Shown: one piece after another, positions 55,900-64,000 of the stretch
Position numbering within the stretch: the first letter of the stretch is position 1
Layout of the letters: the number at the start of each line of letters is the position of its first letter
Assembly: GCF_017875835.1 (NCBI RefSeq)
Contig: NZ_JAGING010000001.1
Coordinates: forward strand, 2,046,001-2,110,000
From: Psychrobacter sp. PL19
GTDB taxonomy: Bacteria; Pseudomonadota; Gammaproteobacteria; Pseudomonadales; Moraxellaceae
Direction of reading: 5' to 3'
DNA: 64,000 nucleotides
Notes under the pieces: generated by a model
Seen by the model: the letters and a program-made list of their open reading frames with translations, nothing else
Told to the model about the DNA's origin: nothing
Databases searched by the model: none
Made by a program: the position numbers and the translations under genes

Positions 55900-56679
55900 A
55901 TGAGTATTAATATCCACCCCATTAAAGCCTTCAATGATAATTATATTTGGACTTTAATCAATGATAGCAATAAACAAGCTATCGTTATTGATCCTGGTCA
56001 ATCTGCGCCAGTCATCGAATATTTGGAAGCACAAGAGCTAGATCTGATAGCGATTTGGACCACCCATCATCATTATGACCATACTGGCGGGGTCGCTGAG
56101 TTGCAAGAGCACTTCCCGATGACTCACTTGGTCGCACATAGTGAGCATGGAGTAGATGAAGATCAGACTATTAAGGACAGCAGCACAGTCAGTGCCTGGG
56201 GCTACTCCGCACAAGTTTGGGATGTCTCAGGGCATACTGCTAGTCATATGGCTTATATTCTAGACATTGATGGTCTCAAACATTGCTTTTGTGGTGATAC
56301 CCTGTTTAGTGGTGGTTGTGGCCGAGTCTTTACCGGTACTATTGAGCAACTATACGCTAGCTTCAAGCGCTTAAATGGTTTGCCTACTGAGACCCTGTTG
56401 TATCCAGCACATGAATATACTGCAAGTAACATGCGTTTTGGTCTCTCTATCGAGCCTGACAATATGGCCATGCAGCAAGCATTAACACAGGCCGAAGAAA
56501 AGACCACGCAAGGTATCCCAACCTTGCCAGTAACTTTAGAGCATGAACGCGCAGTGAATGTGTTCTTACGTGCTGATGAGGTCAGTGTAATAGCAGGAGT
56601 GGAGACTAAAAAGAACCTTGAAGATGACAATCCGTTAACTATATTTACCGCTTTACGTGAGCTCAAAAACGACTTCTAA
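55900..56679 (+). CDS. gloB: Hydroxyacylglutathione hydrolase (glyoxalase II)
   Basis: It hydrolyses S-lactoylglutathione to lactate and glutathione, finishing methylglyoxal detoxification. The binuclear metal motif THHHYDHTGG (HxHxDH) and the later ligands in WDVSGHTASHMAY, FCGDTLFSGGCGRVF and LYPAHEYTASNMRF are all present. The 259 residues are a normal length. The ATG follows AAGGATG. It lies on the same strand between yejA and yejB, an unusual position that splits the yej genes. Confidence 0.95.
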   Translation: MSINIHPIKAFNDNYIWTLINDSNKQAIVIDPGQSAPVIEYLEAQELDLIAIWTTHHHYDHTGGVAELQEHFPMTHLVAHSEHGVDEDQTIKDSSTVSAWGYSAQVWDVSGHTASHMAYILDIDGLKHCFCGDTLFSGGCGRVFTGTIEQLYASFKRLNGLPTETLLYPAHEYTASNMRFGLSIEPDNMAMQQALTQAEEKTTQGIPTLPVTLEHERAVNVFLRADEVSVIAGVETKKNLEDDNPLTIFTALRELKNDF

Positions 56680-56776
56680 AAGCTATTTATAAAAAGTAGG
56701 GCTAGAGCGTTTATTTATAAGTGTCATTCTTTATCATTAATTATTGCTATTTACCCTCATCTAGGAAGTGGTCATT

Positions 56777-57847
56777 ATGGGTCGTTATATCCTAAAAAGG
56801 TTGCTCTTGATATTGCCGACCCTGTTTTTGATATTACTGGCCAACTTCGTTATTGTACAAGCGGCTCCTGGTGGTCCGGTTGAACAGCAACTGGCATTAA
56901 TTGAACAGGGTGCCAAAGACAACGCACTGAATGGCAATGTAGGCGCAGGTAGTGCGGGTGGTAATGACAGTACTTATCAAGGTACGCGTGGTTTGTCGGC
57001 GGAGATGGTTGCCGCAATTAATGTGCAATATGGCTTTGATAAATCGGCCCCTGAACGTTTTTGGCTGATGTTAAAAAATTATGCGCGCCTAGACTTTGGC
57101 GAGTCGTTTTTTAAAGGGCAGTCAGTGACGGAGCTCATTGTAGAAAAGCTGCCAGTCTCTATATCGCTTGGGCTATGGAGTACGCTACTGATTTATATGA
57201 TAGCCATTCCACTGGGCGTCTATAAAGCCATGCATCATGGGTCAGCGATTGATAAAGCGACGGCTATGCTACTTGCGGTTGGGCACGCCATACCAGTGTT
57301 TGTATTTGCAGTAATATTATTGGTGTTCTTTGCAGGTGGCAGTTATTGGAACCTCTTTCCTTTGCAAGGACTAACCTCAGAGAATTTTGATCAATTATCA
57401 ACACTTGGTAAGATTAAAGATTATTTTTGGCACTTGGCATTACCGCTGCTTGCCAGTACTGTTGGTGGTTTCGCAGGCTTGACTTATCTGACCAAGTTTA
57501 GCTTTTTAGAAGAATTAGGTAAGCAGTATGTGCTTACGGCGAGAGCCAAAGGGCTAGGTGAACGGCAGGTACTGTATGGCCATGTATTTCGTAATGCCAT
57601 GCTGATTATTATCGCCGGAATTCCTGCTGCTATTGTCGGTATATTTTTTGCTGGTAATTTCTTAATCGAAATTATATTCAAGCTTGATGGGTTAGGGCTG
57701 TTAGGTTTCGAGGCCATTCAGCAACGCGATTATCCGGTGGTTTTTGGCACGTTATTTATTTTTACTTTGGTAGGGCTGCTATTACAGCTAATCAGTGATC
57801 TAAGCTATCACTTGATTGATCCCCGTATCGATTTTGAGGGTCGCTAA
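56777..57847 (+). CDS. yejB: Peptide ABC transporter permease YejB
   Basis: A DppB/OppB-type permease with about six membrane segments. The N-terminus [37 protein letters not shown] is typical of YejB, and the ATPase-contact EAA loop is [25 protein letters not shown] Gly/Asn-rich insert (residues about 45-70) follows the first helix. I start at ATG 56777, nine bases after AGGAAG; a GTG at 56768 is in frame. Its stop overlaps the yejE start (TAATG), indicating translational coupling. Confidence 0.93.
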   Translation: MGRYILKRLLLILPTLFLILLANFVIVQAAPGGPVEQQLALIEQGAKDNALNGNVGAGSAGGNDSTYQGTRGLSAEMVAAINVQYGFDKSAPERFWLMLKNYARLDFGESFFKGQSVTELIVEKLPVSISLGLWSTLLIYMIAIPLGVYKAMHHGSAIDKATAMLLAVGHAIPVFVFAVILLVFFAGGSYWNLFPLQGLTSENFDQLSTLGKIKDYFWHLALPLLASTVGGFAGLTYLTKFSFLEELGKQYVLTARAKGLGERQVLYGHVFRNAMLIIIAGIPAAIVGIFFAGNFLIEIIFKLDGLGLLGFEAIQQRDYPVVFGTLFIFTLVGLLLQLISDLSYHLIDPRIDFEGR

Positions 57848-58998
57848 TGTCAAATTCTCATATCTCCTCAAATAACGATGTGCTAAATTCTAACTCTGTA
57901 GGTTCTCCGTCGCCCACTTCTGCCAAAAATAAGACGCCTCCTAATGTACCTAAACCCAATTTATCCCAGCAAAAAAAACGCCGATTAAATCCAGTTTGGC
58001 AGGCACGGCTGGATCGTTTCCGAAGTAATCGTCTTGGGGTGATATCCCTAGTGGTCTTCACGGTAGTATTCGTGATTTGTATGGCAGTTAACGTGATTGC
58101 TAATGACAAACCATTATTGGTGCAGTATCAAGGTGATTACTATGTGCCGGTATTCAAGGCTTATCCTGAGACCACTTTTGGCGGTATATTTGAGACCGAA
58201 ACCAATTATAAAGACCCGGTAGTACGTGAATTAATCAATGCGCAGGGTTATTATGTGATGCCGCTGATTCCATTTGCTGATCAAACACCTAACGTTGAGT
58301 TAGGTCTTCCTTATCCAGCCGCGCCCAATGCCCAAAACTGGTTGGGTACGGATGATATGGGGCGTGATGTGCTGGCACGGATACTCTACGGTATGCGAGT
58401 GTCATTACTGTTTGGCTTGGCGCTAACCCTAGCCGGAGCGATTATCGGAATTGTCGTTGGTGCTATTCAAGGCTATTATGGCGGCTGGGTTGATTTGGCA
58501 GGCCAGCGTTTTATGGAAGTTTGGGGCGGCATGCCGCAGCTGTTCATGATTATTATTTTGGTTAGCTTATTTAGTCCTAGTATCACGGTGCTATTTGCAT
58601 TGATGCTGCTGTTTGGTTGGATGGGCTTGGTCGGCTTAGTGCGAGCAGAGTTTTTGCGTGCCCGTAACTTTGATTATGTCCGTGCGGCTCGCAACCTAGG
58701 GGTTTCAGACAGTCAAATTATGTACCGACATATTTTGCCCAATGCTTTGGCATCGAGCTTATCGCAACTGCCTTTTATTTTGACTGCCAATATTATTGCG
58801 CTAACCGCACTAGATTTCTTAGGATATGGACTGCCGCCAGGCTCACCATCGTTAGGTGAGCTGATGGTACAAGGGAAAAACAATCTTGATGCCCCGTGGC
58901 TGGCCTTGTCTGGATTCTTCAGCTTGACCTTTATTTTATCGCTACTTATCTTCATTGGCGAAGCGCTACGCGATGCGTTTGATCCGAGGCGCTCTTAA
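57847..58998 (+). CDS. yejE: Peptide ABC transporter permease YejE
   Basis: A DppC/OppC-type permease and the partner of YejB. A hydrophilic Ser/Asn/Pro-rich N-terminus (about 45 residues) precedes the family motif LNPVWQARLDRFRSNRLGVISL. The large periplasmic loop contains YPETTFGG and NWLGTDDMGRDVLARILYGMRVSL, and the EAA loop is FDYVRAARNLGVSDSQIMYRHILPNA. The ATG overlaps the yejB stop. Confidence 0.93.
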   Translation: MSNSHISSNNDVLNSNSVGSPSPTSAKNKTPPNVPKPNLSQQKKRRLNPVWQARLDRFRSNRLGVISLVVFTVVFVICMAVNVIANDKPLLVQYQGDYYVPVFKAYPETTFGGIFETETNYKDPVVRELINAQGYYVMPLIPFADQTPNVELGLPYPAAPNAQNWLGTDDMGRDVLARILYGMRVSLLFGLALTLAGAIIGIVVGAIQGYYGGWVDLAGQRFMEVWGGMPQLFMIIILVSLFSPSITVLFALMLLFGWMGLVGLVRAEFLRARNFDYVRAARNLGVSDSQIMYRHILPNALASSLSQLPFILTANIIALTALDFLGYGLPPGSPSLGELMVQGKNNLDAPWLALSGFFSLTFILSLLIFIGEALRDAFDPRRS

Positions 58999-58999
58999 T

Positions 59000-60742
59000 A
59001 TGACTATAAAAACCACCACCAGAATTACTAGCACAAACGCCGCAATTGAGGGTCAACCTCAAAGTAGCGTTAACCAACGAAACCAGGTTAACCTGTCAAA
59101 TGCAGCTATTTTAACCGTCGATAAGTTAAGCATTGTTACTCAATCAGGGCTAGCTCTGGTTGATAAGCTGTCCTATCAGCTTAAACAAGGTCAGACGCTA
59201 GCCATCGTTGGTGAATCTGGTTCCGGCAAGTCGATTGCTAGTTTGGCATTATTAGGCCTGTTACCGGAGAGTCTAACCGTTAGTGGAGAAGTGCAGCTGG
59301 CAGGTACAACAGGTCTGCCAAGTAGTAAGCTATTAATAGCGAATGATAATGTTAATAACAGCCATAGCGCCCGAAACAAGTCATTGAAAGCCATTCGTGG
59401 GCAGCGTATCGGCATGGTGTTTCAAGAACCAATGACCGCGCTCAATCCCCTACATACGGTTGCGAAACAAATTGCCGAATCTCTACGGTTAGGTGGCATA
59501 GCCAAAAAACAATGGCACGCGCAGAGTATCGCCTTGTTAAACGATGTCAATATCACCGATCCTGCTGATAAGCTAAGTCGCTATCCTCATGAACTGTCAG
59601 GCGGTCAGCGCCAACGGGTGATGATAGCTATGGCGTTAGCACAGCAGCCAGATATTTTAATTGCTGATGAGCCTACTACTGCGCTCGATGTGACTTTACA
59701 GCATGAGATTTTAGCATTGTTGGACAGTCTCAAGCGTGAGCATAATATGGCGATGATTTTAATCAGCCATGATCTGAATCTGGTGCGACGTTATAGCGAT
59801 GATCTCATTGTTATGCGCCAAGGTCAGACCATCGAACAAGGCAATACCTCAGCGATTTTTAGTCAGCCTAAGGATGATTATACCGGCACCCTGATGCGGC
59901 AAGATTTTGGTACAGCGCTTGATTTAGTAGATACTAGGCTGCAAGACAACCAGACACTGGTGTTAGAAGTGAAAGACTTGAATGTACAGTTTTCGCTAGA
60001 AAAAAGCTTGTTTGGCGGTACTAAGCGTTGGTTCGATGCGGTAAAAGGCTTGAACATAACGTTGCAGACAGGACAGGCATTAGGCATCGTTGGCGAGTCT
60101 GGATCAGGTAAGACCACTATTGCACTGGCGTTAAGTCAGTTACTCAGTAATCAGGCGCGCGTGAATGGGCAGATAGTCGTTAATGGACAAGATATGACGT
60201 CATTGTCTAAAAATGAGCTGCGTAAGTTTCGCTCGCAGATACAGATGGTATTTCAAGACCCATTTGCCAGTATTAATCCGCGCATGACGGTATTACAAAT
60301 TGTTGAAGAAGGGCTGCTGGTACAAGGGTTCGATAAGATCGCTCGCCAACAAGCGGTCATGGATAGTTTGGAGACCGTGCATTTACCTTTAGAGTTTGCC
60401 CACCGTTACCCACATGAGTTATCAGGTGGACAGCGTCAGCGAGTGGCGCTAGCGCGGGCATTGGTTATGCAACCGAGTTTATTGATTTTAGATGAACCGA
60501 CTTCCGCCCTTGATAGTACTACTCAGGTGACAGTGGTTAATTTGTTGCGCGAAATTCAACAGAAATTGCAAATCAGCTACGTATTTATCAGCCACGATCT
60601 AAAAGTCGTACGCGCTCTGTGTCAGCATATTACGGTGTTAAAAGATGGCATGTGCATTGAGACTGGGCGTACTGAAGACATTTTCAGTAATCCGCAACAT
60701 TCTTATGCTAAGCGCTTGTTACAAGCAGGTATAATAGCCTAA
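59000..60742 (+). CDS. yejF: Peptide ABC transporter ATPase YejF (two ATPase domains)
   Basis: A fused dual ATPase powering YejBE. Domain 1 has Walker A GESGSGKSIASLALLG, signature LSGGQRQRVMIAMALAQQ and Walker B ILIADEPTTALD. Domain 2 has GESGSGKTTIALALSQ, LSGGQRQRVALARALVMQ and LLILDEPTSALD. ATG 59000 lies just after the yejE stop with GAGG upstream; an in-frame start at 58955 would overlap yejE by 44 bases. Length is 581 residues. Confidence 0.93.
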   Translation: MTIKTTTRITSTNAAIEGQPQSSVNQRNQVNLSNAAILTVDKLSIVTQSGLALVDKLSYQLKQGQTLAIVGESGSGKSIASLALLGLLPESLTVSGEVQLAGTTGLPSSKLLIANDNVNNSHSARNKSLKAIRGQRIGMVFQEPMTALNPLHTVAKQIAESLRLGGIAKKQWHAQSIALLNDVNITDPADKLSRYPHELSGGQRQRVMIAMALAQQPDILIADEPTTALDVTLQHEILALLDSLKREHNMAMILISHDLNLVRRYSDDLIVMRQGQTIEQGNTSAIFSQPKDDYTGTLMRQDFGTALDLVDTRLQDNQTLVLEVKDLNVQFSLEKSLFGGTKRWFDAVKGLNITLQTGQALGIVGESGSGKTTIALALSQLLSNQARVNGQIVVNGQDMTSLSKNELRKFRSQIQMVFQDPFASINPRMTVLQIVEEGLLVQGFDKIARQQAVMDSLETVHLPLEFAHRYPHELSGGQRQRVALARALVMQPSLLILDEPTSALDSTTQVTVVNLLREIQQKLQISYVFISHDLKVVRALCQHITVLKDGMCIETGRTEDIFSNPQHSYAKRLLQAGIIA

Positions 60743-61232
60743 GTGAATAATGTGTAACTATATTTTCTTTCATTAGAGATCGTTCTACCTCTTGTGAGGA
60801 ATAAGCGGACTGAACCAATATGAGTACAGTATAGATTTCGTTCACTGTAATACTTGCGCTTATCTTCTTCTACCCATACATCGCTATGTGCGGATATAAA
60901 TATAAGTATCAAAACGGTTAACAATAGCCTGTACATTCACGTAGCAGACACTAGTCTCAGTATCAAGAAACAAGCAATAGTGCATTTTTATAATTCGTCT
61001 TGTCAGATAATTGTGCTCGTTATAGCAGACTTCTTGGACTGCATAGTAGAGCTTTAACAGGGCTAAGCCATTGCAGGCATTCACCTTGAAGGTATTATTA
61101 ATTTATATTTTAATTTCCCTTGACAGATTGAAAAAACAATTTAACTCGTTGTAAAGGTACAACATGATAGGAACGTTTCGGTGATGCCAAAGGTTTACTA
61201 TAATTACATAAGATTACTGTCAGGAGCTCTTT
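60743..61232. other. 490-base spacer yejF / msrAB
   Basis: Only short frames (60-67 codons) exist on both strands, without good ribosome binding sites. A promoter-like pair for msrAB lies at the right end. I see no terminator for yejF beyond a small CCTC-TTGT-GAGG hairpin (60788-60799). Confidence 0.35.
61176..61204 (+). promoter_or_regulatory. Possible msrAB promoter
   Basis: A perfect TATAAT (61199-61204) lies 28 bases before the ATG, with a weak -35 (TTTCGG) 17 bases further upstream. Confidence 0.4.
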
Positions 61233-62459
61233 ATGAAACTCAATTTACTTATGAATCGCAAATTACAAGCTACCGTTATAGCGGCGAGTAGTGTTTTTCT
61301 CGTAGGCTGTGCTGCCTCTACTACTGAAATCAATCCTACTGTGAAAGGCCCTACCGTTGACAACCCCTATGCGCCCACAGACCCGAATTTAGCCGTGGCT
61401 ACAGTGGCTGGTGGTTGTTTTTGGTGTGTGGAAGCCGGTTATGAGAAAATTCCCGGCGTAGTAGAAGTAGTTTCTGGTTACGCTGGCGGCCAGACCGAAA
61501 ATCCGACCTATAACTCGGTATCATCAGGTGGCACCGGCCATACTGAAGCGGCACAAGTGTATTATGATCCGCAGAAAATTACTTATAATGGCATAGTGCA
61601 AGCTCTGTGGCGAATTGCAGATCCTACCGATGACAAAGGTCAGTTTGTAGATCGTGGTACCCAGTATCGCCCGGCTATTTTTTATAATAATCAACAAGAA
61701 AAGCAGACCGCTGAAGCCGCCAAGCAATCCTTGCAAGAATCTGGGGTTTACGATAAGCCAGTGGTGATTGAGATTGTCCCTGCTAGCACTTTTTATCCGG
61801 CGGAAGAATATCATCAAGATTATTACAAAAAGAATCCGTTGCGCTATAAGTATTATACCTTTAACTCTGGTCGCTACCAGTTTATCGAAAGCGTGTATGG
61901 TAAAAACTATGAACTGGACTTCAGTCAGTTCAAACCTACCGCCAACGGCACAACGCAGGTGATCCCAAGTAAGGCTTTAAACGTCGAAGCAAGCGCAGGT
62001 TTTAATGCAGATACGTTTGTGAAGCCGGCGCAAGCTGAACTGAAAAAGTCGCTCAGTGACATTCAATATAAAGTCACTCAAGAAGACGGTACCGAGCGCG
62101 CTTTCAAAAATCCTTATTGGGATAATAAAGAGCCAGGTCTATATGTTGACGTGATATCGGGTGAGCCGCTTTACTCCTCACGTGATCAATTCAAGTCTGG
62201 AACCGGCTGGCCCAGCTTCATTCGTCCGTTGAGTGCTGACGTGGTCGTTGAAAAAGAAGACCGAGGTTTCTTTTCGACCCGTACTGAAATTCGTAGCCGC
62301 TACGCTGACTCGCACGTAGGTCACGTATTTGATGATGGCCCAGCACCCACAGGTAAGCGCTATTGCATGAACTCAGCAGCAATGCGCTTCATTCCGCTAG
62401 CGCAGATGGAAAAGGAAGGTTATGGCAACTGGATTGACGAAGTACAGTCAGCCAGTTAA
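61233..62459 (+). CDS. msrAB: Fused methionine sulfoxide reductase MsrA-MsrB, predicted lipoprotein
   Basis: A repair enzyme for oxidised methionine in envelope proteins. The signal peptide ends in a lipobox (LVGC, Cys26), so it is probably a periplasm-facing lipoprotein. The MsrA domain has [12 protein letters not shown] (Cys62, Cys65), GYAGG and [11 protein letters not shown]. The MsrB domain has [20 protein letters not shown] and catalytic [11 protein letters not shown]. The zinc cysteines of many MsrB proteins and the C-terminal recycling cysteines of E. coli MsrA are absent. It lacks the N-terminal thioredoxin domain of Neisseria PilB. The ATG follows AGGAG. Confidence 0.93.
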   Translation: MKLNLLMNRKLQATVIAASSVFLVGCAASTTEINPTVKGPTVDNPYAPTDPNLAVATVAGGCFWCVEAGYEKIPGVVEVVSGYAGGQTENPTYNSVSSGGTGHTEAAQVYYDPQKITYNGIVQALWRIADPTDDKGQFVDRGTQYRPAIFYNNQQEKQTAEAAKQSLQESGVYDKPVVIEIVPASTFYPAEEYHQDYYKKNPLRYKYYTFNSGRYQFIESVYGKNYELDFSQFKPTANGTTQVIPSKALNVEASAGFNADTFVKPAQAELKKSLSDIQYKVTQEDGTERAFKNPYWDNKEPGLYVDVISGEPLYSSRDQFKSGTGWPSFIRPLSADVVVEKEDRGFFSTRTEIRSRYADSHVGHVFDDGPAPTGKRYCMNSAAMRFIPLAQMEKEGYGNWIDEVQSAS

Positions 62460-62484
62460 GTTTTTTGCTCTACCAAAACTAAAG

Positions 62485-62530
62485 ATCGCTCACCGGTGTC
62501 TCATCACCAACATGGTGAGCGATTTTTTTG
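62485..62530 (+). terminator. Intrinsic terminator of msrAB
   Basis: A perfect 10-bp stem ATCGCTCACC / GGTGAGCGAT with a 19-base loop is followed by T7. Confidence 0.8.
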
Positions 62531-62718
62531 GTCAGTGCTTTGTAGTCATGGTGTCAACTAGAGCACTGTACACTGATGAAACAACCTTTTTCTCTGAGTT
62601 ATAAAAACAGTGAAGAGAGGTCTCTTTTACGTTTCTATTCTTTCAGTCCTTGGGACTCGATAATTTATCTAAATGACGATGTGTCTACCTTGTGATTATA
62701 GGTTTCTAATCGGATGGC

Positions 62719-62857
62719 TATAGTCAATGAAAAGTGGTATCGATACATAACCTACTGCTGGCATAAGTTTTTTTTGCTTGCTGTACCTACGCAGACAGAG
62801 GCGGCAAAAAGCTTATACTAGCAGTACCATAGCGTTTTTAAGGTGTTTTAATTTATG
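62719..62857 (+). repeat. MITE-like interspersed repeat, copy F (full)
   Basis: 139 bp, beginning TATAGTCAATGAAAAGTGGT and ending AAGGTGTTTTAATTTAT. The right terminus has drifted (AATTTAT instead of AACTATA). The arms CTGCTGGCATAAG / CTTATACTAGCAG are largely paired. Confidence 0.85.
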
Positions 62858-62925
62858 ACCCACTGCAGGAAACGCTGTTTAAGACAATGACATGACGACT
62901 ATTGTAGCCTTTGATTATTCTGATT

Positions 62926-64000
62926 TTATCCCGCAGTAGAGAGTTCAACAATCACTTGAAAGCAGCGCTCATTTTTGATGGAGATGCTGACTTTACCGTT
63001 ATGAGCTTGCGTTATAGCTTGAGCGATAGATAGTCCTAAGCCTGATCCTGAGTGCATTTTAGTCGTTCTATGATCACGATAAAAGCGTTCAAATAACTTA
63101 TCCGCCTCTATTTGAGTCCACGGCTCATCCAAGGTATTTGTGAGCACTATTTTTAAAAATGAGGACTGTAACGCGGAGGGCTTGCTCCCTTTTAGATCAC
63201 GCGTAGCGTTATGAGTGGGCGTGGATGCCTTAATAAGGGAGGCTTCTATAGTAATAATACTATCGCTCACTGCATAATAAATGGCATTTGATATTAGGTT
63301 GGCAAACAGCCTTTGTAATAAACTGTCATCTCCTAGCACAGCTTGAAAGTTGCCTTTTTTCTCAAAAAATATACCCCGGTCTTCTGCTATCAGCTCATAG
63401 TAAGAAATGAGTTTAGTGATAAGAGTCTCGGTATCAACCCAACTGAGCTGTGAATTAGACAGCCCTTTTTGGGTTTTTGCTAGTAGTAGCATGTTATTGA
63501 TCAGAACAGACAGCTGCTCAAGTGTGTCATGTTGATGATGTAGCTGCTCGATGTATTCATTGCTGTTTCTGGGCTTACTTAGCATTACTTGGGTCTGGGT
63601 ACCAAGCGTCGCAAGTGGAGTACGGAGTTCATGAGCAATATTATCTGAGAAGCGTGATAACGATTCAAAGTTACTTTCTAGCTTCGCCATCATTAAGTTG
63701 TAAGATTCAGCCAGTGGTCGCAGCTCTCTAGGCATATTACTGATGACCACTCTTTCATCCAGCTGTTCAGGATTAATGCCCTTCATCTTCTGGACGATGG
63801 TAGCTAGGGGTGCAAATCCCCAGTAGACACTCAGTGCAGCGACTGATACCAGCAGTAGCGTGATCGCAATTAAAATCATACTCAGCTGACGATTAAATTG
63901 TAATAGATACTGATGGTGAACATCAATTGGTAGTGCGATAAGCGCTAACGTTTTATTGTTGCGGATAATAATGGCTCGGTAATTTCTATTGTTTATTTGA
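62926..64000 (-). CDS. Sensor histidine kinase, heavy-metal (CusS-like) type, 5' end outside window
   Basis: The frame stays open to the window edge, so the N-terminus is missing. Visible in order are the end of a sensor region, a membrane helix (ILIAITLLLVSVAALSVYWGF), a HAMP-like segment, the H-box FSDNIAHELRTPLATLGTQTQVML, an N-box LFANLISNAIYYAV and a G-box SGSGLGLSIAQAI. The H-box closely resembles CusS/CopS copper- and silver-sensing kinases. The response regulator is not in the window. The ligand is unproven. Confidence 0.88.
   Translation of the reverse strand, partial: QINNRNYRAIIIRNNKTLALIALPIDVHHQYLLQFNRQLSMILIAITLLLVSVAALSVYWGFAPLATIVQKMKGINPEQLDERVVISNMPRELRPLAESYNLMMAKLESNFESLSRFSDNIAHELRTPLATLGTQTQVMLSKPRNSNEYIEQLHHQHDTLEQLSVLINNMLLLAKTQKGLSNSQLSWVDTETLITKLISYYELIAEDRGIFFEKKGNFQAVLGDDSLLQRLFANLISNAIYYAVSDSIITIEASLIKASTPTHNATRDLKGSKPSALQSSFLKIVLTNTLDEPWTQIEADKLFERFYRDHRTTKMHSGSGLGLSIAQAITQAHNGKVSISIKNERCFQVIVELSTAG

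Larger units (their letters stand above)
62460..62925. other. Spacer msrAB / sensor kinase
   Basis: It contains the msrAB terminator and a full MITE-like repeat. No gene is supported. Confidence 0.45.

Noticed and set aside
60739..60936. 65-codon minus-strand frame with a hydrophobic start (MYRLLLTVLILIFISAHS)
   Set aside because: It looks like a short secreted peptide but has no ribosome binding site and overlaps other short frames on both strands; the composition fits AT-rich spacer.

Overview
The window looks like chromosomal DNA from a Gammaproteobacterium of the family Moraxellaceae, most probably Psychrobacter or a close relative. This is inferred from the protein sequences (MurB, DnaB, RsmE, two long FadE-like acyl-CoA dehydrogenases, Yej transporter), the AT-rich spacers and the gene neighbourhoods; no database search was possible. 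Nearly all of it is housekeeping gene content. I see no prophage, no complete insertion sequence, no CRISPR array and no tRNA or rRNA gene. The accessory signal is a family of small non-coding interspersed repeats and many short tandem duplications.

Layout. 1-5.5 kb: 3' part of ftsY, an ogt-type DNA repair gene, yebC, a K+ channel with a zinc ribbon, an ABC1/UbiB-family kinase and aroQ. 6-12.5 kb: cold-shock gene with a long leader, a DEAD-box helicase (rhlB-like), a SafE-family membrane protein beside ccoS (cbb3 oxidase assembly), ydcF-like overlapping murB, a low-molecular-weight phosphatase and hslR. 13-23 kb: ilvA, rpiA, argF, alr, dnaB, then pdxA, rsmA and apaH on the plus strand. 23-31 kb: a large membrane protein of the 'site-specific recombinase' (Gcr) family and two acyl-CoA dehydrogenases. 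31.4-36.5 kb: a decayed PAS-EAL gene, rsmE, then metF and ahcY. 36.8-42.9 kb: TonB-dependent receptor, MscS-type channel, AlkA-type glycosylase and Smr protein. 43-48 kb: trpC, trpD and trpG, then glnA. 48-64 kb: DUF4124 and SIMPL secreted proteins, the 4.5S SRP RNA, a HolD-like protein, serC, yejA-gloB-yejBEF, a fused MsrAB lipoprotein and a partial heavy-metal-type sensor kinase cut by the window end.

Regulation visible in the DNA. ahcY is preceded by a convincing S-adenosylhomocysteine (SAH) riboswitch with a sigma-70-type promoter directly upstream. It would tie clearance of SAH, and perhaps downstream metF, to SAH level. glnA has a perfect match to the sigma-54 consensus about 360 bases upstream, with two NtrC-like sites further upstream. 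Many genes end in clear intrinsic terminators.

Repeats. Six copies (four full-length of about 134-139 bp and two half copies) of a palindromic, hairpin-forming, MITE-like element sit in spacers. About a dozen loci carry 2-3 tandem copies of 13-23 bp units, two of them running across stop codons. Protein functions come from motifs and remembered family features; start sites were chosen by ribosome binding sites where possible.
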